This document shows positions 18,125 through 25,194 of a stretch of 39,802 bases of DNA, piece by piece. A model generated the notes under the pieces. The model saw nothing but the letters and a program-made list of their open reading frames with translations. It made no database searches and was not told the origin of the DNA. Origin of the DNA: an uncultured Actinomycetes bacterium (GTDB lineage: Bacteria > Actinomycetota > Actinomycetes > Mycobacteriales > Mycobacteriaceae). How positions within the stretch are numbered: position 1 is the first letter of the stretch; every line of letters starts with the position of its first letter. The DNA is taken from assembly GCA_903877095.1 (NCBI GenBank), contig CAIRCP010000111.1, positions 1-39,802 of the forward strand. Reading direction: 5' to 3'. A program made the translations under genes and the position numbers.

Positions 18125-18886
18125 ATGGTCCCGTTCTGGTTCACGCTGTCCGCGCTCTGTTTCACAGGCGCGGCGGTACTGCTGTACATCGACATCGGAC
18201 GTCGCCGCGGTCTGGGCCGCCGGCGCAAGTCGTGGGCCCGCGCCCACGGGTTCGACTACGAGCCGGAGTCCAGCGAGATCGTCGGCCGCTGGGAACGCGG
18301 CGTGATGTCGACGGTCGGCGAGGTCGCCACCGCCCGCAACGTGGTGCTTGGCCAGATCCGCGGTGAAGCGGTCTACATCTTCGATCTGGAGGACGTCGCC
18401 ACCGTCATCGCCCTGCACCGCAAGGTCGGCACCAACATCGTGATGGATCTTCGGCTCGAGGGGGCCAAAGAACCGCGGGAGAACGACGTCTGGCTCCTCG
18501 GCGCGATCGGACCGCGCATGGTCTACTCCAACAACCTCGATGCCGCCCGCCGCGCATGCGATCGCCGCATGGTCACCTTCGCTCACACCGCACCGGACTG
18601 CGCCGAGATCATGTGGAACGAGCAGAACTGGGCGCTGCTGGCCATGCCGATCTCGTCCACCCGCGCCGAATGGGACGAAGGCCTGCGCACGGTGCGGCAA
18701 TTCAGCGATCTGCTGCGGGTGCTGCCTCCGATCCCCGCGCAGGCGGCGGCACAGGCCGCCCGCCGTCCCGGGGAGCCCGGCCGGCCGCAGGCCCCCCGCG
18801 AACTGCCCCCCGGCCGCAGTGAGGCTCCGCCACTGCTGCGCCAACAGCCCCGCACCGTCACGCAGGCCCCCAACTACCTGACCTGA
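18125..18886 (+). CDS. ttfA: TtfA, trehalose monomycolate transport factor (Rv0383c-like)
   Basis: This 253-residue protein has one N-terminal membrane anchor (FWFTLSALCFTGAAVLLYID, residues 4-23) followed by basic residues (RRRGLGRRR). A cytoplasmic domain of about 190 residues follows, ending in a Pro/Ala/Arg-rich disordered tail (about 200-253). The gene lies directly after clpB, the position of Rv0383c beside Rv0384c (clpB) in M. tuberculosis. That protein, TtfA, is reported as an essential MmpL3 partner in trehalose monomycolate export. I assign it by this synteny and overall architecture; sequence identity was not computed. It has an apparently leaderless start at 18125. Confidence 0.85.
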   Translation: MVPFWFTLSALCFTGAAVLLYIDIGRRRGLGRRRKSWARAHGFDYEPESSEIVGRWERGVMSTVGEVATARNVVLGQIRGEAVYIFDLEDVATVIALHRKVGTNIVMDLRLEGAKEPRENDVWLLGAIGPRMVYSNNLDAARRACDRRMVTFAHTAPDCAEIMWNEQNWALLAMPISSTRAEWDEGLRTVRQFSDLLRVLPPIPAQAAAQAARRPGEPGRPQAPRELPPGRSEAPPLLRQQPRTVTQAPNYLT

Positions 18887-18894
18887 ACCGGCGA

Positions 18895-18900
18895 TAGGGT
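18895..18900 (+). promoter_or_regulatory. candidate -10 of the SDR-pyrE operon (leaderless transcript)
   Basis: TAGGGT lies 6 nt before the ATG at 18907, with no Shine-Dalgarno in between. This matches the TANNNT-N6-ATG arrangement of leaderless mycobacterial genes. It lies just after the ttfA stop. Confidence 0.5.
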
Positions 18901-18906
18901 GTCGGG

Positions 18907-19683
18907 ATGACCCGACCGGTAGCCCTGATCACCGGCCCGACATCAGGCCTCGGCGAAGGCTATGCCCGACGATTCGCCCGCGATGGCTATGACCTGGTCC
19001 TCGTCGCCCGTGATGTCGACCGTCTGGTCGCCCTGGCGTCCGCTGTACGCGCCGAGTACGGAGTCGATGTCGAGGTGCTGCCCGCCGACCTGTCCTCCGC
19101 CGCTGAGAGCCACCGGGTGGTCCAACGACTGGCCGCCGGGGTGCAGGTGCTGGTCAACAACGCGGGGTTCGGCACGTCCGGCGAATTCTGGACCACCGAT
19201 CCGGCGGTGCTCCAGCGTCAACTGGACGTCAACGTCACCGCCGTCATGCACCTGACCCGAGCCGCCTTGCCGCCGATGGTGGCCGTCGGTAAGGGCACCG
19301 TCATCAACATCGCCAGCGTCGCGGGGCTGCTGCCCGGGCGGGGCTCGACCTACTCCGCCTCCAAGGCCTGGGTGGTCTTCTTCTCCGAGGGACTGGCCAA
19401 CGGGCTGCGCGGCACCGGGGTGGGCGTACATGCGGTGTGCCCCGGCTTCGTGCGCACCGAGTTCCACCAGCGAGCCGGGATCGAGATGTCTTCCATCCCC
19501 GGGGCGATGTGGCTCAGCGTCGACGACGTCGTCGACGGCAGTCTCGCCGACATCGCCAAAGGGCGAACCGTCAGCATCCCCGGGGTGCAGTACAAGGCAC
19601 TGGCAACCGCCGGTCGACTGATCCCGCGCGGGCTCGTCCGCGCCATGACAACCAGGATGGGACGGGCCCGTGGCCGAACCTGA
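18907..19683 (+). CDS. short-chain dehydrogenase/reductase
   Basis: This 258-residue classical SDR has the cofactor motif TGPTSGLG (residues 10-17; TGxxxGxG), an acidic DLSS (about 60), NNAG at about 85-88, the catalytic Ser in INIASVAG (about 139) and the Tyr-Lys pair in TYSASKAW (about 150-157). It would oxidise or reduce an alcohol/ketone with NAD(P). The Arg after the second strand (ARDVDRL) hints at NADP, which is weak evidence. The substrate is unknown. It overlaps pyrE by 14 nt, so the two are one transcription unit. Confidence 0.9.
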   Translation: MTRPVALITGPTSGLGEGYARRFARDGYDLVLVARDVDRLVALASAVRAEYGVDVEVLPADLSSAAESHRVVQRLAAGVQVLVNNAGFGTSGEFWTTDPAVLQRQLDVNVTAVMHLTRAALPPMVAVGKGTVINIASVAGLLPGRGSTYSASKAWVVFFSEGLANGLRGTGVGVHAVCPGFVRTEFHQRAGIEMSSIPGAMWLSVDDVVDGSLADIAKGRTVSIPGVQYKALATAGRLIPRGLVRAMTTRMGRARGRT

Positions 19684-20224
19684 GCTCGATGCCGCGCTAC
19701 GCACGGAACTGGCTGGCCTGGTCCGCCGGCTGTCGGTGGTCTTCGGCCGGGTGACGCTGTCATCGGGCAAGGAGGCCGACTACTACGTCGACCTGCGCCG
19801 CGCGACGCTGCACCACCAGGCCGCTCCGCTGATCGGCCGATTGATGCGTGAGCTCACCGCCGACTGGGATTATGCCGCCGTCGGCGGCCTGACCATGGGC
19901 GCCGATCCGGTGGCCTGCGCTGTGCTGCATGCCCCCGGCCGTCCCATCGACGCGTTCGTGGTGCGTAAGGCGGTGAAAAGCCATGGGATGCAACGCCTTG
20001 TCGAAGGTTTCGACGTGGCGGGCCAACGCGTGCTGGTGGTCGAGGACACCTCGACGACGGGCGGATCCGCGCTGACGGCGGTGCATGCGGTCCGGGAGGC
20101 GGGCGCAACGGTGGTCGGCGTCGCGACAGTGGTGGACCGGGCCACTGGAGCCGCGGAGGCGATCGAGGCCGAGGGGGTGCCGTACCGGAGCATCCTGGGC
20201 CTGGGCGACCTGGGCCTCATTTGA
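19670..20224 (+). CDS. pyrE: orotate phosphoribosyltransferase
   Basis: This 184-residue enzyme converts orotate and PRPP to OMP in pyrimidine synthesis. It has the PRPP-binding motif VLVVEDTSTTGGSAL (about residues 122-136) and the flexible-loop basic residues in RKAVKSHGMQRL (about 100-111). SSGKEADYYVDLRR near residue 30 and the C-terminal YRSILGLGDLGL closely resemble M. tuberculosis PyrE (Rv0382c). The GTG at 19670 lies within the preceding SDR gene, giving a 14-nt overlap. The order clpB-ttfA-pyrE is conserved in mycobacteria; the SDR between ttfA and pyrE is an insertion compared with H37Rv as I recall it. Confidence 0.95.
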   Translation: MAEPELDAALRTELAGLVRRLSVVFGRVTLSSGKEADYYVDLRRATLHHQAAPLIGRLMRELTADWDYAAVGGLTMGADPVACAVLHAPGRPIDAFVVRKAVKSHGMQRLVEGFDVAGQRVLVVEDTSTTGGSALTAVHAVREAGATVVGVATVVDRATGAAEAIEAEGVPYRSILGLGDLGLI

Positions 20225-20236
20225 CCGGCCTCTCTG

Positions 20237-20983
20237 ATGACTGAGCAGACCGAGTCTGAGATCGGCTGGGACGAAACGGTCGATGTCCTGTGCATCGGAA
20301 TCGGACCAGGTGTGCTCGCCTACGGAATCTTCTGTGCCGCTTCAGATCTCGAAGTTCTCATCATCGAGTGCGCCGATCTGGACCCGCAGACCGGCGACTG
20401 GCGCAGCGACATGACCGAAGACCTGGACGTCGGACAGTCAGACGCCAGCCTGTCGCTGATACGCGCCGAACCGGTACCGGTGCAGCCGATCAATGACCGC
20501 ACGAAGCTGGAACCCTTTGTCGGTGAACACCTTCGGCAGTGGTCGGCCGGGTGTCTGGCGTCGCCCTTCGGGGTGATGTTCACCGAGGTTCCCGATCTGG
20601 ACGTGATGCGCACCCCCGAAGGGCAGTCCATCACCGCCGGCATCGTCGGCGGGTACCGAGGTGCGGACGGGCCGCCCGGCCCCACTCTGGTGCGCTGGTT
20701 GCGAGAGAACGCCGAAGGGCTGTTCGCGCCCGCCGATGACCGGTTGGACGGGTTGGTCGTCGAAGACGGCCGGATCGCCGGCGTCATCCTCGATACGGCC
20801 GACGGGCCTCGTCGGATCGGCGTTACCCGCGGTCTGGCACTGTCGCTCGGGGTCGAGCCGGAATGCTGGCCGGATCAACCCGAGCTTGCCGGGCTGGAGG
20901 TTGACGTGGCCGTCGTCGGGCGGAAGGCGGGCCGGTTCGCTCGGGTGGAGTTGCTGGCCGGCATGTCCAACTCATCGGGGTGA
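20237..20983 (+). CDS. degenerate FAD-dependent oxidoreductase-like protein (Rv0381c position)
   Basis: This 248-residue protein begins with a Rossmann-like strand-turn (VDVLCIGIGPGVLAYGIFCA, residues 14-33) as in FAD_binding_2 flavoproteins. The dinucleotide motif GxGxxG is altered to GIGPGV. It later has LDGLVVEDGRIAGVIL (about 168-183), a typical segment of fumarate-reductase/ketosteroid-dehydrogenase relatives. At half the family's length it lacks the cap and second FAD-contact regions, so catalytic activity is doubtful. The gene sits between pyrE and trmH, where M. tuberculosis has the uncharacterised Rv0381c. It starts 12 nt after pyrE and is probably in that operon. Confidence 0.7.
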   Translation: MTEQTESEIGWDETVDVLCIGIGPGVLAYGIFCAASDLEVLIIECADLDPQTGDWRSDMTEDLDVGQSDASLSLIRAEPVPVQPINDRTKLEPFVGEHLRQWSAGCLASPFGVMFTEVPDLDVMRTPEGQSITAGIVGGYRGADGPPGPTLVRWLRENAEGLFAPADDRLDGLVVEDGRIAGVILDTADGPRRIGVTRGLALSLGVEPECWPDQPELAGLEVDVAVVGRKAGRFARVELLAGMSNSSG

Positions 20984-20990
20984 CCTCGGC

Positions 20991-21404
20991 TCAGAGGTCT
21001 TCGGCGGCGCCAGTGGTGTCGTCGAGGCGCCATGACCGGAACTGCGAACTCGGCGCGCCGGACGGGTTGGGGCCGTAAATCGCCAGCATGCGGGCGTAGC
21101 CGTGGGCCAGATATCTGCCGATATGGCCACCGCGCACCAGTGCGGCGTCACCGGGACCGAGCGTCACCGATGTGCCGCCGGATTCGACGACGAGCTCGCC
21201 GGCGAGAAGATAGGTGGTCTCGTCGTGCGGGTGCAGATCTTCCCACCCCTCGCGGTCCAGTTCCCACTCGTGGATCACCACGCCCGTCCATGCGCTTCCG
21301 GGAACCTCGGTAAGGGGCCGGCATTCCGATCGGCGACCGCCGGCGTCGGGCTGCAGCGTGACCCCCGGATGGAAGACGAGCGCGGGTAGGTCATCGCCGG
21401 TCAT
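20991..21404 (-). CDS. small cupin-domain protein
   Basis: This 137-residue single-cupin protein has HPHDETTYLLAGELVVESGG (about residues 58-77), with His-x-His and Glu as likely metal ligands, and LGPGDAALVRGGHIGRYLAH (about 82-101) as motif 2. The start at 21404 (MTGDDLPALVFHPG) was chosen because the long upstream extension overlaps the methyltransferase gene on the other strand; no clear SD is seen. The gene converges with the flavoprotein gene (7-nt gap) and diverges from trmH. The function is unknown. The RPLTEVPGSAWTGVVIHEWE stretch suggests a sensor or isomerase-type cupin rather than an oxygenase, but this is a guess. Confidence 0.7.
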   Translation of the reverse strand: MTGDDLPALVFHPGVTLQPDAGGRRSECRPLTEVPGSAWTGVVIHEWELDREGWEDLHPHDETTYLLAGELVVESGGTSVTLGPGDAALVRGGHIGRYLAHGYARMLAIYGPNPSGAPSSQFRSWRLDDTTGAAEDL

Positions 21405-21461
21405 CGCGGCATCATTCCACCAGCGGACGCCTGCGCGGGCGGCAACCACATCACCGGTGGC

Positions 21462-21467
21462 TACCCT
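21462..21467 (+). promoter_or_regulatory. candidate -10 of trmH (leaderless transcript)
   Basis: TACCCT lies 6 nt before the ATG at 21474, with no SD. This is the same geometry as at mazE and the SDR gene. It lies in the divergent gap with the small cupin gene. Confidence 0.45.
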
Positions 21468-21473
21468 CTCCCC

Positions 21474-22142
21474 ATGCCGACCGACGGGCCTGAGCCCGGA
21501 CCCACCGAGTGGTCGACCGACGCCCCCGGCGTCGGGCCCTGGTCCGAGGAGCGCCCCGGTGTGACGCCGGCCGATCCGCGCTATGACCCGGAATTGCTGG
21601 CGCTCGGCGATCATCGCAATGTCGTTGACGCATATCGGTATTGGCGACGCGACGCCATCGTCGCCGACATCGACTGCCGCCGCCACCGGTTGCATGTCGC
21701 CATCGAGAACTTCGGCAATGACGCCAACATCGGGGCGGTGGTGCGTACGGCCAACGCCTTTGCCGTGCACACCGTTCACATCGTCGGACGGCGCCGCTGG
21801 AACCGCCGCGGGGCCATGGTGACCGACCGGTACCAGCACCTGGCCCACCACGACAGCACCGAGGAACTACTGGCCTTCGCCGCCGACGCCGGGTTGACCG
21901 TGGTCGCCGTCGACAACATCGCCGGTGCGGTGCGACTGGAGCAGACCGCCCTGCCGCTGGACTGCATGTTGCTGTTCGGCTCGGAAGGGCCGGGTATTTC
22001 CGAGGCCGCCCGGGCAGGCGCCGACTTGATCGTGTCGATCGCCCAGTTCGGCTCGACCCGCAGCATCAACGCCGGGGTGGCCGGGGGAATCGCCATGCAC
22101 GCCTGGATCAGGCACTGGTCGGACTTTTCGTCGGCCTGGTAG
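21474..22142 (+). CDS. SpoU/TrmH-family (SPOUT) RNA 2'-O-methyltransferase
   Basis: This 222-residue enzyme has a variable N-terminal region (1-75) followed by the SPOUT knot. Motif 1 is NDANIGAVVRTANAF (about residues 83-97), motif 2 is LLFGSEGPGIS (about 166-176) and motif 3 is STRSINAGVAGGIAMHAW (about 193-210). It would transfer methyl from SAM to a ribose 2'-OH of tRNA or rRNA; the target nucleoside is not evident. It corresponds to Rv0380c by position next to Rv0381c and pyrE. The last codons are part of a 32-bp tandem duplication. Confidence 0.9.
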   Translation: MPTDGPEPGPTEWSTDAPGVGPWSEERPGVTPADPRYDPELLALGDHRNVVDAYRYWRRDAIVADIDCRRHRLHVAIENFGNDANIGAVVRTANAFAVHTVHIVGRRRWNRRGAMVTDRYQHLAHHDSTEELLAFAADAGLTVVAVDNIAGAVRLEQTALPLDCMLLFGSEGPGISEAARAGADLIVSIAQFGSTRSINAGVAGGIAMHAWIRHWSDFSSAW

Positions 22143-22185
22143 GGCAGGAGTGCGACTTTTCGTCGGCCTGGTAAGGCAGGATTGC
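22122..22185 (+). repeat. 32-bp tandem duplication spanning the trmH 3' end and the GH76 leader
   Basis: GACTTTTCGTCGGCCTGGTA plus GGGCAGGAGTGC (22122-22153) recurs at 22154-22185 with two mismatches. Copy 1 contains the last codons and stop of the methyltransferase. Copy 2 contains the GCAGGA that serves as Shine-Dalgarno for the GH76 gene. The duplication has therefore moved the downstream start 32 bp further from the upstream stop. Confidence 0.9.
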
Positions 22186-22190
22186 CGTCC

Positions 22191-23282
22191 ATGGACCAGC
22201 AATGGAAGAACCGGGCGGCCAGTGCCGAGGCCGCCATCGCGACCCGGCATCTCCGGCGGCTGTGGAAGGTGCCGGGCACGCAGCTCGGCGTGGTCGCCTG
22301 GCCCCCCTGCGCCAAGGACCTGACCTTTGCCACCTGGCACTACTGGTGGCAGGCGCACCTGTTGGACACCCTGGTCGACGCATACGTCCGCGACCCCAAG
22401 CCGGATCTCGTCGAGTCCATTCGCAAGCAGATACGCGGCCACCTCACCCGCAACAACGGCCGCTGGACCAACAACTATTACGACGACATGGCCTGGCTGG
22501 CGCTGGCGCTGGAGCGCGCCGGCCGGCTGGCCGGGGTGCCCAATCCCAAGGCGCTCGCCACGCTGGCCGATCAACTGGTCAACTCGTGGTCGCCCGCGGA
22601 GGGCGGTGGCATCCCGTGGCGCAAACAGGACAAATTCTTCAACGCCCCGGCCAACGGCCCGGCCGGGATCTTCCTCGCCCGGTACGGCAACGTCAGCCGG
22701 GCCACCGAGATGGCCGACTGGATCGACGCCACCCTGATCGACCCGGAGACCCACCTGGTGTTCGACGGCATCAAAGAGGGTTCACTGGTGCGCGCCCAGT
22801 ACACGTACTGCCAGGGCGTCGTGGTCGGCCTGGAGACGGAATTGGCGGTGCGGACCGGGGATTCGCGTCACGTCGCCAGGGTCGCTCGACTAGTGGAGGC
22901 GATCGGCGCCAACATCGCCCCGAACGGCGTGCTCAAGGGGGCCGGTGGCGGTGACGGCGGACTGTTCGCCGGGATCACCGCGCGTTACCTCGCGCTGGCC
23001 GCCAACGAACTACCAGACGACGGCGCCACCCGATCGGCCGCGCGTGACATCGTGCTGGCCTCGGCCACTGCCGCTTGGGACAACCGCGCCGATGTCGACG
23101 GCCTCCCGCTGTTCGCTGCCTTCTGGGACCGCAAGGCCGAGGTGCCGGGCAAGAGTGCAGAATCGGGGGGAAAGGTCGACGGTGCCGTCTTCGAGTCGCC
23201 GTCACCCGAGCGCGACCTGTCGGTACAGGTGTCGGGGTGGATGCTGATGGAGGCGGCGAACACGGTGGCGGAGTCGAGCTAG
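22191..23282 (+). CDS. glycoside hydrolase family 76-like protein (Rv0365c-like)
   Basis: This 363-residue protein of (alpha/alpha)6-barrel type contains NNYYDDMAWLALALERAG (about residues 91-108), whose adjacent Asp pair matches the catalytic pair of GH76 alpha-1,6-mannanases. It also has ATWHYWWQAHLLDTL (about 47-61) and EGGGIPWRK near residue 140. Mycobacteria build alpha-1,6-mannans in LM/LAM, so an endogenous mannan is a plausible substrate; this is inference. No signal peptide is seen, so it appears cytoplasmic, which is odd for a mannanase. The ATG at 22191 follows GCAGGA by 9 nt; a TTG at 22182 is the alternative. The M. tuberculosis counterpart Rv0365c lies next to Rv0364 (dedA). Confidence 0.82.
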   Translation: MDQQWKNRAASAEAAIATRHLRRLWKVPGTQLGVVAWPPCAKDLTFATWHYWWQAHLLDTLVDAYVRDPKPDLVESIRKQIRGHLTRNNGRWTNNYYDDMAWLALALERAGRLAGVPNPKALATLADQLVNSWSPAEGGGIPWRKQDKFFNAPANGPAGIFLARYGNVSRATEMADWIDATLIDPETHLVFDGIKEGSLVRAQYTYCQGVVVGLETELAVRTGDSRHVARVARLVEAIGANIAPNGVLKGAGGGDGGLFAGITARYLALAANELPDDGATRSAARDIVLASATAAWDNRADVDGLPLFAAFWDRKAEVPGKSAESGGKVDGAVFESPSPERDLSVQVSGWMLMEAANTVAESS

Positions 23283-23370
23283 TATGCCGATCCGGTCTCG
23301 AAACCGCCATGGGAACCGCTGGGTCGCTATGCTCAGCGGCGATCATGCGAAGCGAAGGAGAGCGCGAGTC

Positions 23371-24105
23371 ATGAAGAACATCACGGCGTTGGCGGCGGCT
23401 GGAATTGCCGTCGTCACGGTCGGCTCGGCACTGACCGGTTGCACCCCGACGACCGAGCAGGCCTACACCGGTCCCCCGGTGCCCCCGCCGGCAGTGTGGA
23501 CGGGTTCGCCCGCTCCGGCGACCATGGCTGAGCACGGTCCACGCGGTGGGTCAGCGACCGAGGCCCCCGCTGCCGGTAGCAACCTGAACCAGTACATCGT
23601 CGACAATAAGATCGCCGAGGTGCCGTTCAAGAAAGACCAGCCGGGCACGCCGAAAATCGAATTCCCGTTGCCGCCAGGCTGGTCGCCGGCCGGCGATATG
23701 ACCCCTGACTGGGCGTATGGCGCCATTTACCTCGGCGACAAGGTGAAGCCGCTCGAAGAATCCACCTTCATGTATGCCATCGCCTCGAAGCTCACCGGGA
23801 ACGTCGACGCGCAGAAGATCCTCGATCTGGCGCCGGGTCAGCTCAATGAGCTGCCGGGCTTCTCCCCAACCAACGGCGGGCCGGGTCGCGCCAAGTTCGC
23901 GGGCTACGACGCAGTCAGTTACGTCGGCACCTACCAATGGGAGGGCAAGTCGCGATCCGCCGGGCAGGAGACCGTCGTCATCCCGGGCAAGGACGGTTTG
24001 TTTGTTCTTCAGCTGAACGGCGAGGCACCCGCCGGTCAGGAACAGGCCTTGGTCGACGCCGCTGCGGTCATCCGCGCGCAGGCGAAGATCACCGTTCCGT
24101 CCTAA
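23371..24105 (+). CDS. LpqN/LpqT-type lipoprotein
   Basis: This 244-residue lipoprotein starts MKNITALAAAGIAVVTVGSA and has a lipobox ending LTGC at about residue 23, so the mature Cys would be lipidated and anchored outside the membrane. After a Pro/Ala-rich linker, the body (IEFPLPPGWSPAGDMTPDWA, then AIYLG, and LNELPGFSPTNGG) is of the mycobacterial LpqN/LpqT type. LpqN in M. tuberculosis has been linked to mycolate transport and ubiquitin-ligase binding; whether this protein shares that is unknown. The ATG at 23371 follows GAAGGAGAG; the longer frame from 23284 has no such signal and would bury the signal peptide. Confidence 0.82.
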   Translation: MKNITALAAAGIAVVTVGSALTGCTPTTEQAYTGPPVPPPAVWTGSPAPATMAEHGPRGGSATEAPAAGSNLNQYIVDNKIAEVPFKKDQPGTPKIEFPLPPGWSPAGDMTPDWAYGAIYLGDKVKPLEESTFMYAIASKLTGNVDAQKILDLAPGQLNELPGFSPTNGGPGRAKFAGYDAVSYVGTYQWEGKSRSAGQETVVIPGKDGLFVLQLNGEAPAGQEQALVDAAAVIRAQAKITVPS

Positions 24106-24139
24106 CCGACCAGAACCGACTGACGTACGGAGAAACACG

Positions 24140-24436
24140 ATGACAATCCGAGCTACGGCAACTCGACTTCTGGTGGCTGGGGCCCTCGGCGGTGCGATGT
24201 GGTTGACGCCGGTGATCGCCGGCTCAGCCGACGCTGCATCCTGCCCGGGTGGCCAGTGGCAGGACCCCATCACCGGCGTGTGCTGGTCGCAGAACAGCCC
24301 GAGCAGAAGCTACGGCGGTTCTGGGAACATCGCTTGTATGCCGGGACGGCTGGGCCTGTGTATGGGTGCGCTGCAGAACACACCGGTCCCGGGTGCGACG
24401 CTGCCCGGCCCGAACGCCAACGGCACCTGGCCGTAA
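24140..24436 (+). CDS. small secreted Cys-containing protein
   Basis: This 98-residue protein has a Sec signal peptide (residues 1-33, cleavage likely after GSADA). The mature part of about 65 residues has four Cys (ASCPGGQW, GVCWSQ, IACMPG, GLCMGA), enough for two disulfides, and a Gly/Pro/Asn-rich C terminus. The pattern CPGGQWQDPITGVCW recalls short secreted mycobacterial proteins of unknown function. It lies 34 nt after the lipoprotein stop and is probably co-transcribed. I cannot assign a role. Confidence 0.75.
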   Translation: MTIRATATRLLVAGALGGAMWLTPVIAGSADAASCPGGQWQDPITGVCWSQNSPSRSYGGSGNIACMPGRLGLCMGALQNTPVPGATLPGPNANGTWP

Positions 24437-24442
24437 GCCTCG

Positions 24443-25105
24443 TCAGCTCTCCTCGGGCAGCGTCCCGCGGCGCTGCAACACGTTGCGGCCGACGGCGATC
24501 AGGCCCGGTAGCACCGATACGAACACGATGAGCAGGATCATCAGTTCGAGGTGTGCTTTGACGAACGGCACGTTGCCCAGGAAGTACCCCAGCAGCGTCA
24601 TGCCGCCTCCCCAGAGCAGTCCCCCGACGATGTCGAAGGCCAGGAACACCGGGTAGCGCATGTAGGAGACGCCGGCCAGGACGGGGGTGAAGGTTCGTAC
24701 GATCGGCACGAAGCGGGCCAGGATGATCGTCTTGGGCCCGTACCGCTCGAAGAAGGCGTGCGACTCGCTCACGTAGCGCTTCTTGAAGAAGCGCGAGTCT
24801 TCTTTGTCGAACAGGGCCGGACCGATGCGCCGGCCGATGAAGTACGCGCACTGGTCCCCGAGCACGGCGACGATGGGCACGCAGATCAGCAGTGTCCAGA
24901 TGCTGACCGGCGGGTTCGGCGCGGCGGCCAGTAGGCCGCCGGTGAACAGCAGCGAATCGCCCGGGAGCAGGGGAAACAGCAGGCCGGTCTCGATGAAGAC
25001 GATGAGCAGGATGCCCGGCAGGACCGCTGAGGCGAAGAGGCCTCCGTCGCCCAGCCAATACATCGGGTCCATGATGCTGGGCAAAGCCGTCACCGTCGTC
25101 GTCAT
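24443..25105 (-). CDS. DedA-family membrane protein (Rv0364-like)
   Basis: This 220-residue DedA/VTT protein has hydrophobic segments near residues 20-40, 48-65, 70-90, 145-170 and 180-200. Its hallmarks are the re-entrant region FIETGLLFPLLPGDSLLFTG (about 38-57) and the ARFVPIVRTFTPVLAG motif (about 125-140) with the essential Arg pair and FxPxxR-like spacing. DedA proteins flip or transport lipid carriers and affect membrane potential. The start at 25105 follows TATCTT by 8 nt, so a near-leaderless transcript is likely. It is divergent from fba, the same arrangement as Rv0363c/Rv0364. Confidence 0.9.
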   Translation of the reverse strand: MTTTVTALPSIMDPMYWLGDGGLFASAVLPGILLIVFIETGLLFPLLPGDSLLFTGGLLAAAPNPPVSIWTLLICVPIVAVLGDQCAYFIGRRIGPALFDKEDSRFFKKRYVSESHAFFERYGPKTIILARFVPIVRTFTPVLAGVSYMRYPVFLAFDIVGGLLWGGGMTLLGYFLGNVPFVKAHLELMILLIVFVSVLPGLIAVGRNVLQRRGTLPEES

Positions 25106-25129
25106 GAGGCCCCAAGATACCGGTGAGGT

Positions 25130-25135
25130 TTGACA
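25130..25135 (+). promoter_or_regulatory. candidate -35 of fba
   Basis: A perfect TTGACA lies 60 nt before the fba start. No good -10 is seen at 16-18 bp spacing, so the promoter is only partly defined. A ribosome binding site (AGAGAGGA) precedes the ATG at 25195. Confidence 0.35.
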
Positions 25136-25194
25136 TACTGCCTCCAGGATGCACCTGAAACCCGTTTGAGGACAGCTCAGAGAGAGGACCCGTA

